Positions 50,581-62,504 of a stretch of 64,000 nt of DNA are shown here, in pieces. The first letter of the stretch is position 1. Each line of letters opens with the position of its first letter. A program made the translations under genes and the position numbers. The DNA is taken from the NCBI GenBank assembly GCA_947095535.1, contig OX352774.1:112595996-112659995 (forward strand). The letters run 5' to 3'. The notes beneath the pieces were generated by a model, which did no database searches, was not told where the DNA came from, and saw only the letters and a list, made by a program, of their open reading frames with translations. This DNA comes from Poecilobothrus nobilitatus. Taxonomy: Eukaryota; Arthropoda; Insecta; Diptera; Dolichopodidae.

Positions 50581-50739
50581 ATGTTCAATGGCCCCTCCAT
50601 AGTCTCAAACAGAAGTGAGTATAATATTTTTTCTAAGGTAGCTAATTTTCATTGTTAATAAGTATTTATTATGGTTTGCAAAATGTCGAGGTTCTGTTTT
50701 CAATCAGAATCAGGTATCAAAATTTTTTAAAAGTTTGTT

Positions 50740-51085
50740 TTCATATAACGGTAAATTTAATTAAAATACAAGAAATTTTATAATTTTATATTGATTTATA
50801 TATATTTTTTTATAGAGATTAAAAGTTTTGTTGTCGTCTGACATTTTTAGACTAAAAAAAGATTTTTTCCAAACTTTAAGTTACAGCTCTTTAATGGATG
50901 GGGTAGATAAAAAAGATGTTCTGTAACTGTTATTTTTTTATAAGAACTACCTATCCGATAAAATTATTTTGCTTTATCTCAAATGGTGCAAGATTGTCAT
51001 AATTTTGTATACAGACAAACGAGCAGATGAACAGAGTGAAACTAATAAAAAAAAATTTTCAATTTTTTATAAAAAACATCCTAAA
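50740..51085 (+). repeat. Diverged family A repeat, 3' part
   Basis: CATATAACGGTAAATTTAAT, then GTATACAGACAAACGAGCAG and CAGAGTGAAACTAATAAAAA, with an eroded microsatellite and hairpin. Confidence 0.6.
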
Positions 51086-51194
51086 AAAACATATTGTCTA
51101 TAATCAAAAACTAATAAAAAAATACAAACAAGTAATATTTTATGTAATTATTATAATATTAAAATATTATAAATACAATCACTATTATACATAC

Positions 51195-51363
51195 CAGTTA
51201 GTACATGTACTCTAACACTTGCAACATCTGCATTTGATGGTGCACATGAATATTTGCCAGAATCAGCTAAATCTGCATTTTGTATTAATAAAAATGATGT
51301 TGTTATATCACCCTTCTCAGTTATTACAGATACTCCACCCCTTGATGAATCATAATTAATGAC
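51195..51363 (-). CDS. dpr6/dpr10: Dpr6/Dpr10-like exon, second half of Ig domain 2
   Basis: Next exon of the same gene. The acceptor is TTTTTAG and the exon opens with GTC ATT AAT TAT, giving VINYDSSRGG directly after the HHEE that ends the previous exon, so the join is phase 0. It encodes 56 residues plus one base. They include VSVITEKGDITTSFLL, the Ig signature DLADSGKYSC with the second conserved cysteine, and the G strand ASVRVHVLT. The final base G is split from the next exon, and the donor is GTATGT. The length is 169 nt. Conservation to Drosophila Dpr6/Dpr10 is near complete by memory, with no stop or frameshift, so this looks like a functional exon under constraint in otherwise decayed DNA. 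Confidence 0.93.
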
Positions 51364-51914
51364 CTAAAAAGTAAGAAAATAATAAATTGTTTTTTAAAAC
51401 AATAAACAACACGGTAGAAACAGAAACAAAAAAAAAATATTGTAAATTTAAATAAGAAAAAACTTAATTTTTTTTTTAAATTGAAATAAAATATGTTACA
51501 ATAAAGTTTGTCATGTATTAATTACTGATAATATATTATTACAAAACTCAACCCAATTATAAGGCATCTTACACCCATTTTTCATAAAATAATTAAATGA
51601 TTGTTGGACATATTAAATTAAAGCTATTCGCACTATCCTCTGTGTTCAATTTTACACTATAGGGCACTAAAAATTTAAAAACTAGGGAAAAAATATCGAG
51701 TGTTTTTTCTACTGTTTCTACCGTCAAAAAAGTAACTTTATCTCTGTTTAAGGGTGTTATTTTTTACGATTGAAAATCCATTGTTTATGTACCACAGAAA
51801 ATTCTTTGTTTATATTTAAACGTCAGCATCTGACTATACTTCAGCCTAATTCGGACATCCGATGTGAAATTTTCAACTGTTAGTAAATCCATTTATTTTT
51901 AAAATATTAAAATT

Positions 51915-52066
51915 TCTTTTTTTAGTTTATTCCCCTGCCACATAAATGTGACAAAGAAATTACACAGCTTTTCCTTTTCAGGCGTGGTTGTAAAATATTG
52001 TAAGGGGGAATTATTCTTACGGCCTGTATGTGATTCGAACCTACACTCCTACAGTGTTTACAGTAG
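51915..52066 (-). mobile_element. tRNA-derived SINE, 5' truncated
   Basis: Minus-strand body with CAGGGGAATAAA near the tail, GAAAAGCTGTGTAATTTC, and a B box GGTTCGAATCAC. The A-box half of the head is missing. Confidence 0.8.
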
Positions 52067-52344
52067 TATGCAGTTATCTTTCGATTTGATTGGGGTCGTT
52101 TTTAAAACCAATAGATAAAAGGTATTTTAAGACCAATAGAATAAAAGGTTTGAAAAATTATGTATAAATAGAATGTTAATGAATTATGTTACAATAAAAC
52201 GACATCGCTTAAAACATTAAAAAAATTGATTTTCCTTTTAGTCTTGGAAGTATTTCCATATAACTACGACCAGTTTAAAACTACATCGTGTAGTATAACA
52301 AACTGCTTCAAAAGTACCAATTTAAAATTTCTTTACGACGATAT

Positions 52345-52840
52345 TAAATCAAGGCAAAATGTAAATCAGAAATTTGTAAAAGCGTACATTTTAGAATAAA
52401 AATTATTTTGAATTTATAATTTGTAATTTTTCTTAGAATTTTATATCATTACTACGACTTTTAAGGGAACCCTATATTATTAAGGAAAGCTGTTAACATA
52501 TTATTTAAAACTATAATGTTGAAGCTTTAATTTTTGAATTTAATTTTTAAAACATTTGTACAGGTGTTTAAAATAATAACAAATGAAGAATTTTTGACGC
52601 GTAATACCTTCTAAAGACAGGGTATTAGGCGTTACCAACTGTGAAGCAGATTGGAAAACTGAAATATAAACATTTAAAAATAGGGACTTCATACTATATA
52701 GCTATAACTATAATGGGTGGGGCTACAAAAAAAAGTTACAAGTTTTTAAGAGTCATATCCATGGTTAAAGCAAGCTTTCACGGATACAGTGAAACTAATA
52801 GGCACATTTTTCAAAAAATGTTTGAAAATGTAGCTATGAA
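52345..52840 (+). repeat. Diverged family A repeat, plus orientation
   Basis: GGCAAAATGTAAATCAGAAA, CCCTATATTATTAAGGAAAG, GGGTGGGGCTAC and CAGTGAAACTAATAGGCACA; the microsatellite is missing. A 112-aa frame at 52641-52979 lies across the end of this repeat and is not a gene. Confidence 0.7.
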
Positions 52841-53506
52841 GAGAATTTTTTTGTTTGTTTTTCTTTACATTACTGTAGGCATAAATAGGGTGGACATTGA
52901 AGACACTTGGAATGACATTTTGTCTCAATTGACAAAATTATCATACTTTTCAACAATAAAACAATTGATCAAAGTTTAAATAATGAGATTATTAAAGTGG
53001 AACCTTTTTTGAAAGTTTAGATTTAAATATTTTAAATTAATTTCGAATTAAAAAATTTGTTGCATTAAATGAAAACCAGTTTAGTCAAAATAGCAAAATT
53101 GTATTAAAAAAAGCAGATCAAAGTTACAACTTTCTTTAAAAAAAGGGAAATATTGTGTGTATACCAACTGCGTCGTAATATGTATTTTTTTTTTGCTGTA
53201 ATAAGCATAAGGCGTCCACTAAGTCATTTTTATTATTTATATTTGTCTAAGCTTCAGTTTCTGGTATCATTACTTTACTAAGCCGTTGATTACTCGGTTG
53301 TAGCTATTATGTCAGACTATGAGACATTTCTTTTTATTTCTACGCCATCTATTATCATATACAAGAATTATGTTGTATTATTTTATTATATTATTACAAT
53401 ATGATATTAATTATAATTTACAAGACATATACTTATTTTTAATTTAGTTTTATTATACTGATTATATATTATAAGAAAAATCTATATTATTTTTTATTAA
53501 TTTCTA

Positions 53507-53583
53507 TAACCCAGCCGAGAGCTTTGAACCCGAGAGCTTTCGTATGAAAGGCCGGTGTCTTAACCACTGCACCATGTGCTGGA
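53507..53583 (-). pseudogene. tRNA-like sequence, decayed
   Basis: On the minus strand it begins CCAGCACATGGTGCAGTGGT and ends GCTGG. CCAGC pairs with GCTGG as an acceptor-like stem; GGTG..CACC forms a D-like stem; GGGTTCAAAG resembles a T loop. The T stem and part of the acceptor do not pair, so it looks like a tRNA pseudogene or SINE head. The anticodon cannot be assigned. Confidence 0.5.
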
Positions 53584-54769
53584 TTTCGTCGTCATAATTT
53601 ATATATTATGTATAGATATGTTATGTATTATGTAATTTTTATATGATATAATACAATAAGAAAATTTTTTTAAAGTCGAAGGCTTAACATGACTAAATTT
53701 TGCTGGTCACTTCAATGTCGTTTTAAACGGTTTTTTGCTGTACCTACTAAAAAATCAACTTTTTTCGTTTCAATAATTTTTAACTACATATTGTAGTAAT
53801 ACACATTTTAATACATGTTTTTGTGTACGTATATAAAAACCGCACATATGTTCAAACTTATGTGGAAATAAATGCGTGTAATGAATGATTTTACAGAAGT
53901 AAATTGTTACAAGGTCAATTTTATTTTGAGATTTATCTCATTCAGTAATAATTTTTTTTTGTTTTACTGTAATTAAAAATATTTTTAAAGAAAAGGTCAG
54001 AGAAGGGTAAAGGTTGTTTGATTCAACAACTAGGTTAACATCATTACCATATTTTTAGTTCTTTGAAATTTATAAGAGATGTTATATGTATATTTAGTGA
54101 TTTTTCATTTTGTTTTTTTACTTCTAAATTCTAATGTATAAAAGAGTTATGTATATTTTTAAAGTATTGAAAAATTTAAAATTATAATGAACAAGTACTA
54201 AAAGGTTTCAAAAATTTTAATTTCTAAAACAATGTACATATTATTATAATAGTATAAGGTATTATAAGATGTCGATTACATTTTTTTGTTCGGTTGTCAA
54301 GATCCCAGATATTAATAGTAAATTTAAAATTTTTAAAAACTCCGTTTACCACAAAAATGTACAGGATTTTCTTGGAGGTAATTTATAGTTTTTTTTATAG
54401 AAAAGGACTAAAAGGCTATAACTTCTTATAAAGACTATAAGTTGGTGCTCATATATCTTGAATTAGAAAAATTTAAATTCTTATTTATGACCCAAAATGC
54501 GAAATGATGTATTTTTCGATATTTAATGTACCTACCCATTTATTGCATCAGGTTATTAATAAATTATTTGCTTTTGCCTTTATCAACAATCTTTTCCAGT
54601 TAGGTAGGTACTGTTTTTTTCTTTCTTCTTTTTAATTATATCATTTGTATTGCAAGAGAAATGAGTTGATACTGAACTGGATTGTTGTTTAAAAACAATG
54701 ACAAAATGAAATATCGGAATATTTTAACATAGTTATATTATTTAATAGGTAATCAAGTAAAATAAAAAA
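53584..54769. other. AT-rich intronic DNA
   Basis: Nothing recognised. Confidence 0.6.
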
Positions 54770-55360
54770 AACTAACTCTGTCCGTTTATTTACAAAACTT
54801 CTACACCGTTAAAGATAGAGAAAAAATGTTTTAACCATGGGAAGATCTCATAAAAAAAATAATGTTGTAGAACAACTTTTTCATGTAGCACCTCTCATTA
54901 CGGAGCTACATCACATCAAACTTTGAAAAAGCCCCATTTTTAAATTCGTATATCTCATGTTCTATTTAACATTTTTTCAATCTGAAAACATCATTCCACT
55001 GGAATTTTTTTTATAAATATATTTTCAGCCCCAAAAAATTTTGAAAAAATGTTCCTATTATAGTTTTACTCTGTCCGCCCGTCCATAAAGATAGAGAAAA
55101 AAACCAACCGGGTAAGTCTCATTTTTTTATGGGTTTCTATGAGTATAAAAAATGAATGACGTAGACCAACTTTTTCATGTAGCCCCATCCATTACGGAGT
55201 TGCAGCCCTTCAAGCCTTTTAAAAAGCCCTATTTTTAAATGCGGTTTTTCTCATGTTCTACTTAACAGTTTCCATAATATATTTTTACGTGTGTGAATGG
55301 TTTTCTTAGTTATATAGGGTTTCGGATTTACAGCCCCTCAAAAAGACCTTTTCGAAGGGA
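54770..55360 (-). repeat. Two partial family A repeats in tandem, minus orientation
   Basis: AACTCTGTCCGTTTATTTAC at 54774 and TTTACTCTGTCCGCCCGTCC at 55065 each start a stretch with TAGAACAACTTTTTCATGTA or GTAGACCAACTTTTTCATGT. Both are 3' portions of the repeat, joined head to tail. Confidence 0.7.
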
Positions 55361-56216
55361 AATTTCTTATCTCTTCTTTCAAATTCAATCTTTATGTTGT
55401 TGACTTAGAATCGTTATCATTAACAACAAAAACATTAAAACAATCTTAAAACTTATTTATAATACAAGGGGCCAAATTAAACATAACATATAGCCACATC
55501 GTTTTCTATTTATTGTTAATATAATGAAATGTAAAAAACTTAAATGAATTTTATGATAATTATTTGTTAAATTAAATAGGGTCGGCCCTAGAGGGACGAA
55601 TCATATTGCGATCTCAATATAAAACTTTCTTTCGAATTAAATTTTTAAAAAAAATATATATATCTTTTGTATCAAAAATTAAATCTTTGAAACAACTTTT
55701 TCAAAAGAGTTTAACTAATCAAAAATATTCCAACAGTAATTAAAATGATTCGGTTATTAAATTAATATCCAGACCCTTCCATTTGAATATACTTTTAAAA
55801 TTTATTTAATTTCAAATTTCCTTTGTCTATTGAATTCATAATAGGTACATAAAGATTAAAATTTCTGTTTCGTTTAAAACAAAGGTCCGACACTACAACA
55901 AAGAGTTTCATCAGCCTTTTTATTTGACTCCAACCTACCCTCACAAAATAAAGTCCCACCCAGCAAACAAAATTTGATATTTAATTTTATTTTAAAAGTC
56001 ATTATTTTCAGTTGTCATGTAAATATTTAGTTTTACATGACGTAACATTTGTTTGAATCAACTTCACATTTTCTTAAAATAATGTTCTAGACTTTACACT
56101 AATTAAATTTTTTTTTCTTAAAATTTTATAAGAATTTTATTAAAATTGAAATAAAATTAATTAATAATAATAAATATCAATGTGTGCGTTTTTTTTTTTC
56201 GTTTTATTATAATTAC
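55361..56216. other. AT-rich intronic DNA upstream of the Ig exon donor
   Basis: Nothing recognised. Confidence 0.6.
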
Positions 56217-56344
56217 CTCCTCATGATGATACCAAAATATGTAGGCTGGTGGTTCTGGACTATATTTAACTGTACATGTAAGATTTATTGTACTGCCTTT
56301 ATCAACATGAATATCAGGACTTCCAAGAATTGTTGCTGTTGGCA
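56217..56344 (-). CDS. dpr6/dpr10: Dpr6/Dpr10-like exon, first half of Ig domain 2
   Basis: Internal coding exon of a Dpr-family immunoglobulin cell-surface protein; in flies these bind DIP proteins and take part in synaptic partner matching. Read on the minus strand, a TTCTAG acceptor is followed by two bases completing a Val codon (the first base lies in the upstream exon), then 42 codons running from PTATILGSPD to the tryptophan-containing FWYHHEE. They include VDKGSTINLTC, which carries the first Ig cysteine and an N-linked glycosylation sequon (NLT). The exon ends GAG before the donor GTAATT. The length is 128 nt, entered in phase 1 and left in phase 0. The string matches my memory of the strongly conserved second Ig domain of fly Dpr6 and Dpr10; I cannot separate the two. 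No first-Ig exon was found between here and the window end, so the gene is partial. Confidence 0.93.
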
Positions 56345-56611
56345 CTAGAATTAAATAAAAAAATTAAATATTTTTTAGTATTTTATAAAATATAAAAAAT
56401 CTTTGATTTTTTTTTTTTTTAATTACACAGGTATTAGAATATTCCAAAAAAGAAGCCATTAATGAAAAATAGAAATAAAAGTTTATTATAAAAAGGAAAA
56501 ATTGTAAATTTCCAGAAATTTTACTTAATTATTATACCTATGTACATAATATCCATTTTTAGGATTTCGTTAATTAAATTTTCTAAGTAAAATGTCTGGC
56601 GTATTTTTTAA
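56345..56611. other. AT-rich DNA, probably an upstream dpr intron
   Basis: It follows directly on the acceptor of the first visible dpr exon. Nothing else recognised. Confidence 0.55.
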
Positions 56612-56748
56612 ATTTTTATACCCTACACCTAAAGTATAGGGTATATTAACTTTGGTATGGTGTTTGTAACCACCAAAAGGAAGCGAGTTAGGTATAGACA
56701 TGTATATATATTCTGAATCAGGATCACCGCCGGAGTCGATTTAGCGAT

Positions 56749-56790
56749 GTCCGTCCGTCCGTCCGTCCGTCCGTCCGTCCGTCCGTCCGT
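56749..56790. repeat. (GTCC)n microsatellite
   Basis: About ten uninterrupted GTCC units at the 3' side of the HINE element, the longest such run in the window. Confidence 0.97.
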
Positions 56791-56889
56791 ACGCACGATA
56801 ACTCAAAAAATAATGATGCTATCTTGATGAAATTTATATAGTAGGTTACTAATTACGAAAGAAAGGCTAAGTTCGAATCTGGACAAAAT

Positions 56890-58540
56890 CCGTCCATGGG
56901 TTCGGATTCTGGAAGCTTCCGATGATTCCGGGCTTTTGGAGATAATCTCCGCAAACGAGATTATCTCCAAAAGCAACAAAGATAGAACCTTCAAATTTTG
57001 TACAATGATGTTTCTTCCCGTTCGATTTATGTCTCTGAAATTTAAGAGGATTTGGTCCATGGGTTTGGGTTTTGGAAGCTTCCGAACGAGCACCAGAGCA
57101 AATGAGATTATTTCCAAAACCAACAAAGATAGAACCTTTAAATTTTGTACAATAATGTTTCTTCCCGTTCGATTTATGTCTCTGAAATGTGAGAAGATTT
57201 GGTCCATGGGTTTGGGTTTTGGAAGCTTCCGAACGAGCACCAGAGCAAATGAGATTATTTCCAAAACCAACAAAGATAGAACCTTTAAATTTTGTACAAT
57301 GATGTTTCTTCCCGTTCGATTTATGTCTCTGAAATTTAAGAGGATTTGGTCCATGGGTTTGGATTTGGAAGCTTCCGAACGAGCACCAGAGCAAATGAGA
57401 TTATCTCCAAAACCAACAAAGATATAACCTTTAAATTTGGCAGGGTGGTGTTCTTTCATGTTTTATTTAAGTCTCTGAAATGTGAGAAGATTTGGTCCAT
57501 GGGTTCGGGTTTTGGAAACTTCCGAACGAGCTCCAGAGCAAACGAGATTATCTCCAAAACCAACAAAGATAGAACCTTTAAATTTTGTACAATGATGTTT
57601 CTTCCCGTTCGATTTATGTCTCTGAAATTTAAGAGGATTTGGTCCATGGGTTTGGATTTGGAAGCTTCCGAACGAGCACCAGAGCAAATGAGATTATCTC
57701 CAAAAACAACAAATATATAACCTTTAAATTTGGCCGAATGGTGTTTTTTCATGTTTGATTTAAGTCTCTGAAATTTGAGAGGATTTGGCCATGGGTTTAA
57801 ATTTGAAAGAATTTGAACCGTGGATTCGAATTTTGGAAGCTTCCGAACGAGCCGCAGAGCAAATGAGATTATATCCAATACGAACAAAGGTAGAACCTTT
57901 GAATTTGGTACAATGGTGTTCTTTCGTGTTTGATTTATGTCTCTGAAATTTAAGAGGATTTGGTCCATGGGTTTGGTTTTGGAAGCTTCCGAACGAGCCC
58001 CAGAGCAAATGAGATTATCTCCAAAACCAATAAAGATATAACCTTTACTTTTGGCATAATGGTGTTCTTTCATGTATGATTTAGGCCTCTGAAATTTGAG
58101 AGGATTTGGTCCTTGGGTTCGGATTTTGAAAGCTTCCGAACGAGCCTCAGAACAAATGATATTATCTCCAAATGCAACAAAGATATAACCTTTAAATTAG
58201 GCAGAATGGTGTTCCTTCATGTTTGATTTATGTTTCTGAAATTTGTGAGGATTTGGTCCATGGGTTCAAATCTTGGAAGCTTCCGGACGAGCCCCAGAGC
58301 AAACGAGTATATCTCCACAACCAACAAAGATAGAACTTTTATTTTTAGTACAAAGGTGTTCTGTTATGTTTCTTTTTCTGTAAAATTGGAAACTGACATT
58401 TGAAAGAATTTGAGCCATGGGTTCGTATTTTGGAAACTTCCGGACGAGCACAAGAGCAACGAGCATATCTCCAAAACCAACAAAAGTAGAACCTTTAAAT
58501 TTAATACAATGGTGTTCTGGCAAGTTTTCTTTATGTTCCT
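56890..58540 (-). repeat. Minisatellite array, about 11 units of about 147 bp
   Basis: The phrase ATGGGTTTGG or a variant (plus strand) recurs at 56896, 57059, 57206, 57353, 57499, 57646, 57791, 57966, about 58114, 58259 and about 58411, with central spacings of 147, 147, 146, 147 and 145. Units contain TTTGGAAGCTTCCGAACGAG and ACCAACAAAGATAGAACCTT. Central units are nearly identical; edge units are diverged. Open frames of up to 218 aa on both strands are by-products. Confidence 0.9.
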
Positions 58541-58959
58541 GACATGGATTCGATGAATTGGAGTGGCAATTCGGGTAGCTGACACAAACATCCCAAGGAC
58601 TACCAATCTTCGAAAATAATTAAGATAGAAACTTAAAATTTTATACAAGGGTGTCAAGCATATCCCAAGCGGATGCCTCTTTTACGTTCTTAAAATTCGA
58701 GTTGAATAAGACAGAAAAGGGAAGAAGTTCAAGCAGCTGCCAAAAACACTTATGGATTTTTAATTTAATTCGAATTATTCAGGTGTAGGGTATTAATAAG
58801 TCGGTTGCATCGACTTACTGTTACATTTACTTGTTTTTATAAATATTAAAGATAACTAAGTGCAAGTGATTTTTTTTTTTTAAAAAAAAAAATACCTACA
58901 ATTTGTTATTTAGAAAAAAAACAAAGGAATTTAAAATTACCAATTAATACTACCTATTT

Positions 58960-59480
58960 CATTTTCCTTTAGCAGATTTTTAAAACTCTGTCCGTCTGTT
59001 CACGGAACTTCTGTATCATGTGTGAGAAAAAAAATCTCTTAATAAAAGTGACAGATGTTTTACAACAAACTTTTTTTTATGTAGCTCCAGCCACAAATAT
59101 TGAAAAAGTTTTTCGATTTGACATTAAAAAACAAACAGTAAAAACAAAAATTAAACGCTTTACTCTTGATTTTTGATGATTCTAAACGCTTTAATCTTGA
59201 TTTTTAATTGAAAATTACATTTTTGAGGCAGTTATTAATATCTTTAAGAAACATTATATTAAATTACATCAAAAAAATGTTTGAATTCCTCCCTATTTTA
59301 GACCTATTAAGGGGTCAAATTTTGAAAATTTGTTGACACTTAAAACCTGAGTATCTTTTTCACGATTCCTTAAAATTTGAAGAACGAGGCTCTTTATTTT
59401 TCATAATGTTTTTATAATGTTTTTCATAAAACATTTATTTTGAGCTTAAAAATCTTTTTGGACAAAAATTAACTGAAATT
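58960..59480 (-). repeat. Strongly diverged family A repeat
   Basis: AACTCTGTCCGTCTGTTCAC, then a GTAGCTCCAGCC-type phrase, in the minus-strand order. The remainder is weak. Confidence 0.5.
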
Positions 59481-61197
59481 TGAACTAAGTGTGTTGAACT
59501 TTAAATGCCGTTAAAGTTAAATGTATTTTTGCGCTAAACTTTAATATTTATATCTACAATAGTTAAAAACTTAGTTACAGTAATTGTATACTTCCTCAAA
59601 TATTATGTATATGTAGGTATATATTCATAGGTTCAATTGGCATTCGTGCAATATTTATATTAGTAATATTATACTTTAAAGTCATTCTTTTTCAAAGTAC
59701 ATAGATATTATTGGGTACATGCTGGATTGCAAGTACAGATATAAGGTACAATAATATATTATAAAATTTATCTTAGAAGAATAGAAACAATTTCTTTAAA
59801 ATAATTATGTAAGACAGTCACTATAGACAATAATAATATTAATAGTTGTGCCAATAAGTGTTTAAAATATATTATTGAAGCGAATCTGAACACATGAGTC
59901 TTCCGGTACTTCAAAAATTAAACTTTAAGAGTAAACTAATAAAAATTGATAGTCAATTAAATATTTCAGCAGCATTTCCAGACGTTTACTTAAAATAGAC
60001 AAAGTGATCACAGGTTGTTGTGAATAGATATTTGTACATCTATTGTCAACGACCTGCATTTGTAAACCATCATGAAGAGAAACTTTGACAACATAACATT
60101 CAATTTCTAAATTTAATGAAACGATTTTTATTAGTCATTAAAAAAATTATGAAAGTTGTGTTTGGTTAATTAAGATAAAAAAGGAGTTTTATTTTATTAA
60201 AAACTACAGATTCTCGTTACTTTGAATCGGGGATAGATACTGTAGTATTAAGTCTTTAATAACTTAATTAAATTTAAATAAAAGTTAACCATTTTTACTT
60301 TAAATAAGCAAAATTTCAATTTTTTTAAAACTTAAATTCAGCAAACCAACTTTTCCCCTCTTTTAGTAATAAAGAATTGAAAAATGGTTAGGTATGGTTT
60401 TATTATATTATTGATTTTTGATACGGATTATTGTCCTTAACACATCTTTATAAACATTAAATAAAGTAGATTTTTTTAATACTGATTACGTAAAATTACA
60501 TAACAGTATCACTAAAATGATACTCAATCAGCTTTGTCTTGAACAATGAAGATTTCCCCTTAGGATCAAATAAAAAAAAAAGAACTCAATTTAAAACATT
60601 TGTGATTTAGGATCCTTCACTATGGTTTAATCTAATAAGAATTGCTTTTCATTTTGATATTTTATTACAATTATTCTGATTGTAAATAAAATTTTAATAT
60701 TACATTTTATTGACAATCAAAATTTGATTTATGTCGACAAAATGAAAAATATGCTATGATAAGCATACAAAATTTTATGATGTTGTAAATAAAAGCACGC
60801 AATTAAATATTTGAATGCGTAAATGTCTGCATATCTAAAGATGATTGAAAAATCTGATTTCAATTTAATTTAATACAAAATAAACAAAATGTTTTATTTC
60901 GAATATTTTTTTTATAAATAAAAAAGGAAATAAACTTAAATTATTGGCAGAAAAATGTTTCAGTTGGTTGTTTCCCATTCATAAAATTCGCCTTTTAATT
61001 AACTAAAACATTATTTTAAAGATAATGGGTTTTGGGTAAACGAAGTAAAAATTTTATTTCAAAAATGTTCAATTTAATAAAAATAAAAATTAGCCATTTC
61101 CACCACAGAACCGAACGCTATTATACGAAAAGTATTTTTTTTTATTCAATAACAATAATAAGCAATGAAATCATAAAAATATATGTGCATTCCATAA
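59481..61197. other. AT-rich non-coding DNA
   Basis: Searched for the first dpr Ig exon (tryptophan and DxGxYxC signatures) on the minus strand; none recognised. 60000-60100 is less simple but gave no family match. Confidence 0.55.
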
Positions 61198-62405
61198 ACT
61201 ACATAACGTACATAGTATATTTATATTGTTATAAGTATGTCGCCATACATTGCAATATTTCTTTAAAAATATTTCCATTCATAGAATAATTGCTTATAAG
61301 TACAATAAAATACATATATGTATGTAGGTAAATACGGCGCTATATAATATACATCTATACTCTTATCATTCATTCATTCATTCATTATAAGTGACATATA
61401 CGATATGTAAATAAACATGATATAATATAAGTATGTATATATATCAATATCATATAAATAAAAATTCTTCAAGCAACCGTTATGTTGTTTATTTATTTAC
61501 ATTTTTTTGTACTACGCATTATATCCTCAATAATTTCAAATTATCGAGTAAAACAAAATGCAAAAAATTTGTTGAAGAAATTTCTTAGAAAATTTGAAAA
61601 AATCAAGTAACACTTTCGTCAATTATAAAGTAACCCTATATTATTAAAAAAAGTTGTTAACAGAATTAAGAGTATAATGTTGAAGCTTTAATTTTTGTGT
61701 ATTACTTCAAAAAAATTTTAACAGGTGTTCAAGTTACAGATGTTTAAAAATAGGAAATTTTCAGTTTTTGACCCCTTACAGCTCCTAAACGGGGGGTGAT
61801 AGAAAAAAAATTTCTAAAATGACTCATACTTATTTTCAAAGATCTAACTTCTGTCGAAATTTAAAGTTTCCATCTTAAACCGTTTAGAAGATAGAAGGGT
61901 TAAAAGATTTTGCAAAATTTGAGCTTCGAATAACGGTAAATTAAGACACCGTATGCCACAAATATATATCTATTGTATATATATTTTTAAAGCTAATAAA
62001 AGTAGTAATTGTTTGGCGTTTTCAAAATGAAGAAAACCTTATACAACTTGTGCTATAACAATTTAAATATAGGGCATTTTTGAACGTTTGGGGAGCTGTA
62101 GCTCCGTAACGGGTGGGGCTACAAAAAAAAGTTATTAAAATTAAAATTAATATTTTTGTGAGATCTATCAGCAGTTAAAATTTCATAGCTCTATTTCAAA
62201 AAAAATGTGGGGATCTAAAAGTTAGGTGTTTGAGAGCTACCCTAAGTTTTGGTCCAAACTCAACCAAAAAAATAGGGAACCTACAAATTACTCCCAAAAT
62301 ATTTTGTGTAAATTTCAAGATTCTAGCTTTCTTAGTTTTTGAGTTAGCGTACAAACGGAGGAGTAATTTTATTATACCCGATCCTATCGTACCGGTATAA
62401 AAATT
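61198..62405 (+). mobile_element. HINE/DINE-1-like element, 5' truncated, plus orientation
   Basis: Matches the reverse complement of 12615-13620 (for example ATGTCGCCATACATTGCAAT, GCAACCGTTATGTTGTTTAT), then the 3' part of 10978-12405, and ends ACAAACGGAGGAGTAATTTT and CGTACCGGTATAA. The microsatellite and about 60 bp next to it are missing. A CATT microsatellite lies at about 61367-61386. Confidence 0.75.
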
Positions 62406-62504
62406 ACAAAAATAAAGTTGGTCGGATCAAAAAATGTTCTGTGGCAAAGTTGTTCCTCTTTAATTGTGTAACAACTTTTTCTAAATAATTTTTCTCTTAA
62501 TATT

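Larger units (their letters stand above)
32451..51194 (-). other. dpr intron of about 18.7 kb
   Basis: This is the span between the GTATGT donor after 51195 and the TTTCAG acceptor before 32450, a phase 1 intron. It holds a TAA-flanked MITE, several HINE and family A repeats in both orientations, a SINE, a decayed non-LTR fragment and a perfect 34-bp hairpin. No nested host gene was recognised. Confidence 0.85.
51364..56216 (-). other. dpr intron of about 4.9 kb
   Basis: Phase 0 intron with donor GTAATT and acceptor TTTTTAG. It splits the coding sequence of the second Ig domain. It contains a SINE copy, two stretches of family A repeat and a tRNA-like sequence. No other coding sequence was recognised. 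Confidence 0.87.
56612..58836 (-). mobile_element. HINE element with about 11 minisatellite units, minus orientation
   Basis: Minus-strand 5' end AAACAAGTAAATGTAACAGT, AAGTCGATGCAACCGACTTA, and ATACCCTACACCTGAATAAT; 3' end with (GGAC)n, CTATACTTTAGGTGTAGGGT and ATAAAAATT. TACCCTACACCT and AGGTGTAGGGTA form subterminal inverted repeats, and the 3' end also forms a small palindrome (ACCCTACACCTAAAGTATAG, then GGT). The sequence ATTCTGAATCAGGATCACCG beside the microsatellite closely resembles the Drosophila DINE-1 core as I remember it. Opposite orientation to 16408-17475. Confidence 0.8.

Noticed and set aside
52641..52979. Plus-strand open frame of 112 aa
   Set aside because: Overlaps the 3' half of a family A repeat; composition follows the repeat.
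56803..58073. Overlapping minus- and plus-strand open frames of 124-218 aa with repeated residues
   Set aside because: They arise from the 147-bp tandem unit, exist on both strands in several frames, and have no signal peptide or known domain. Listed as a repeat instead.
60000..60100. Less simple sequence with a minus-strand frame of about 35 codons
   Set aside because: No match to any family I know and no convincing splice sites.
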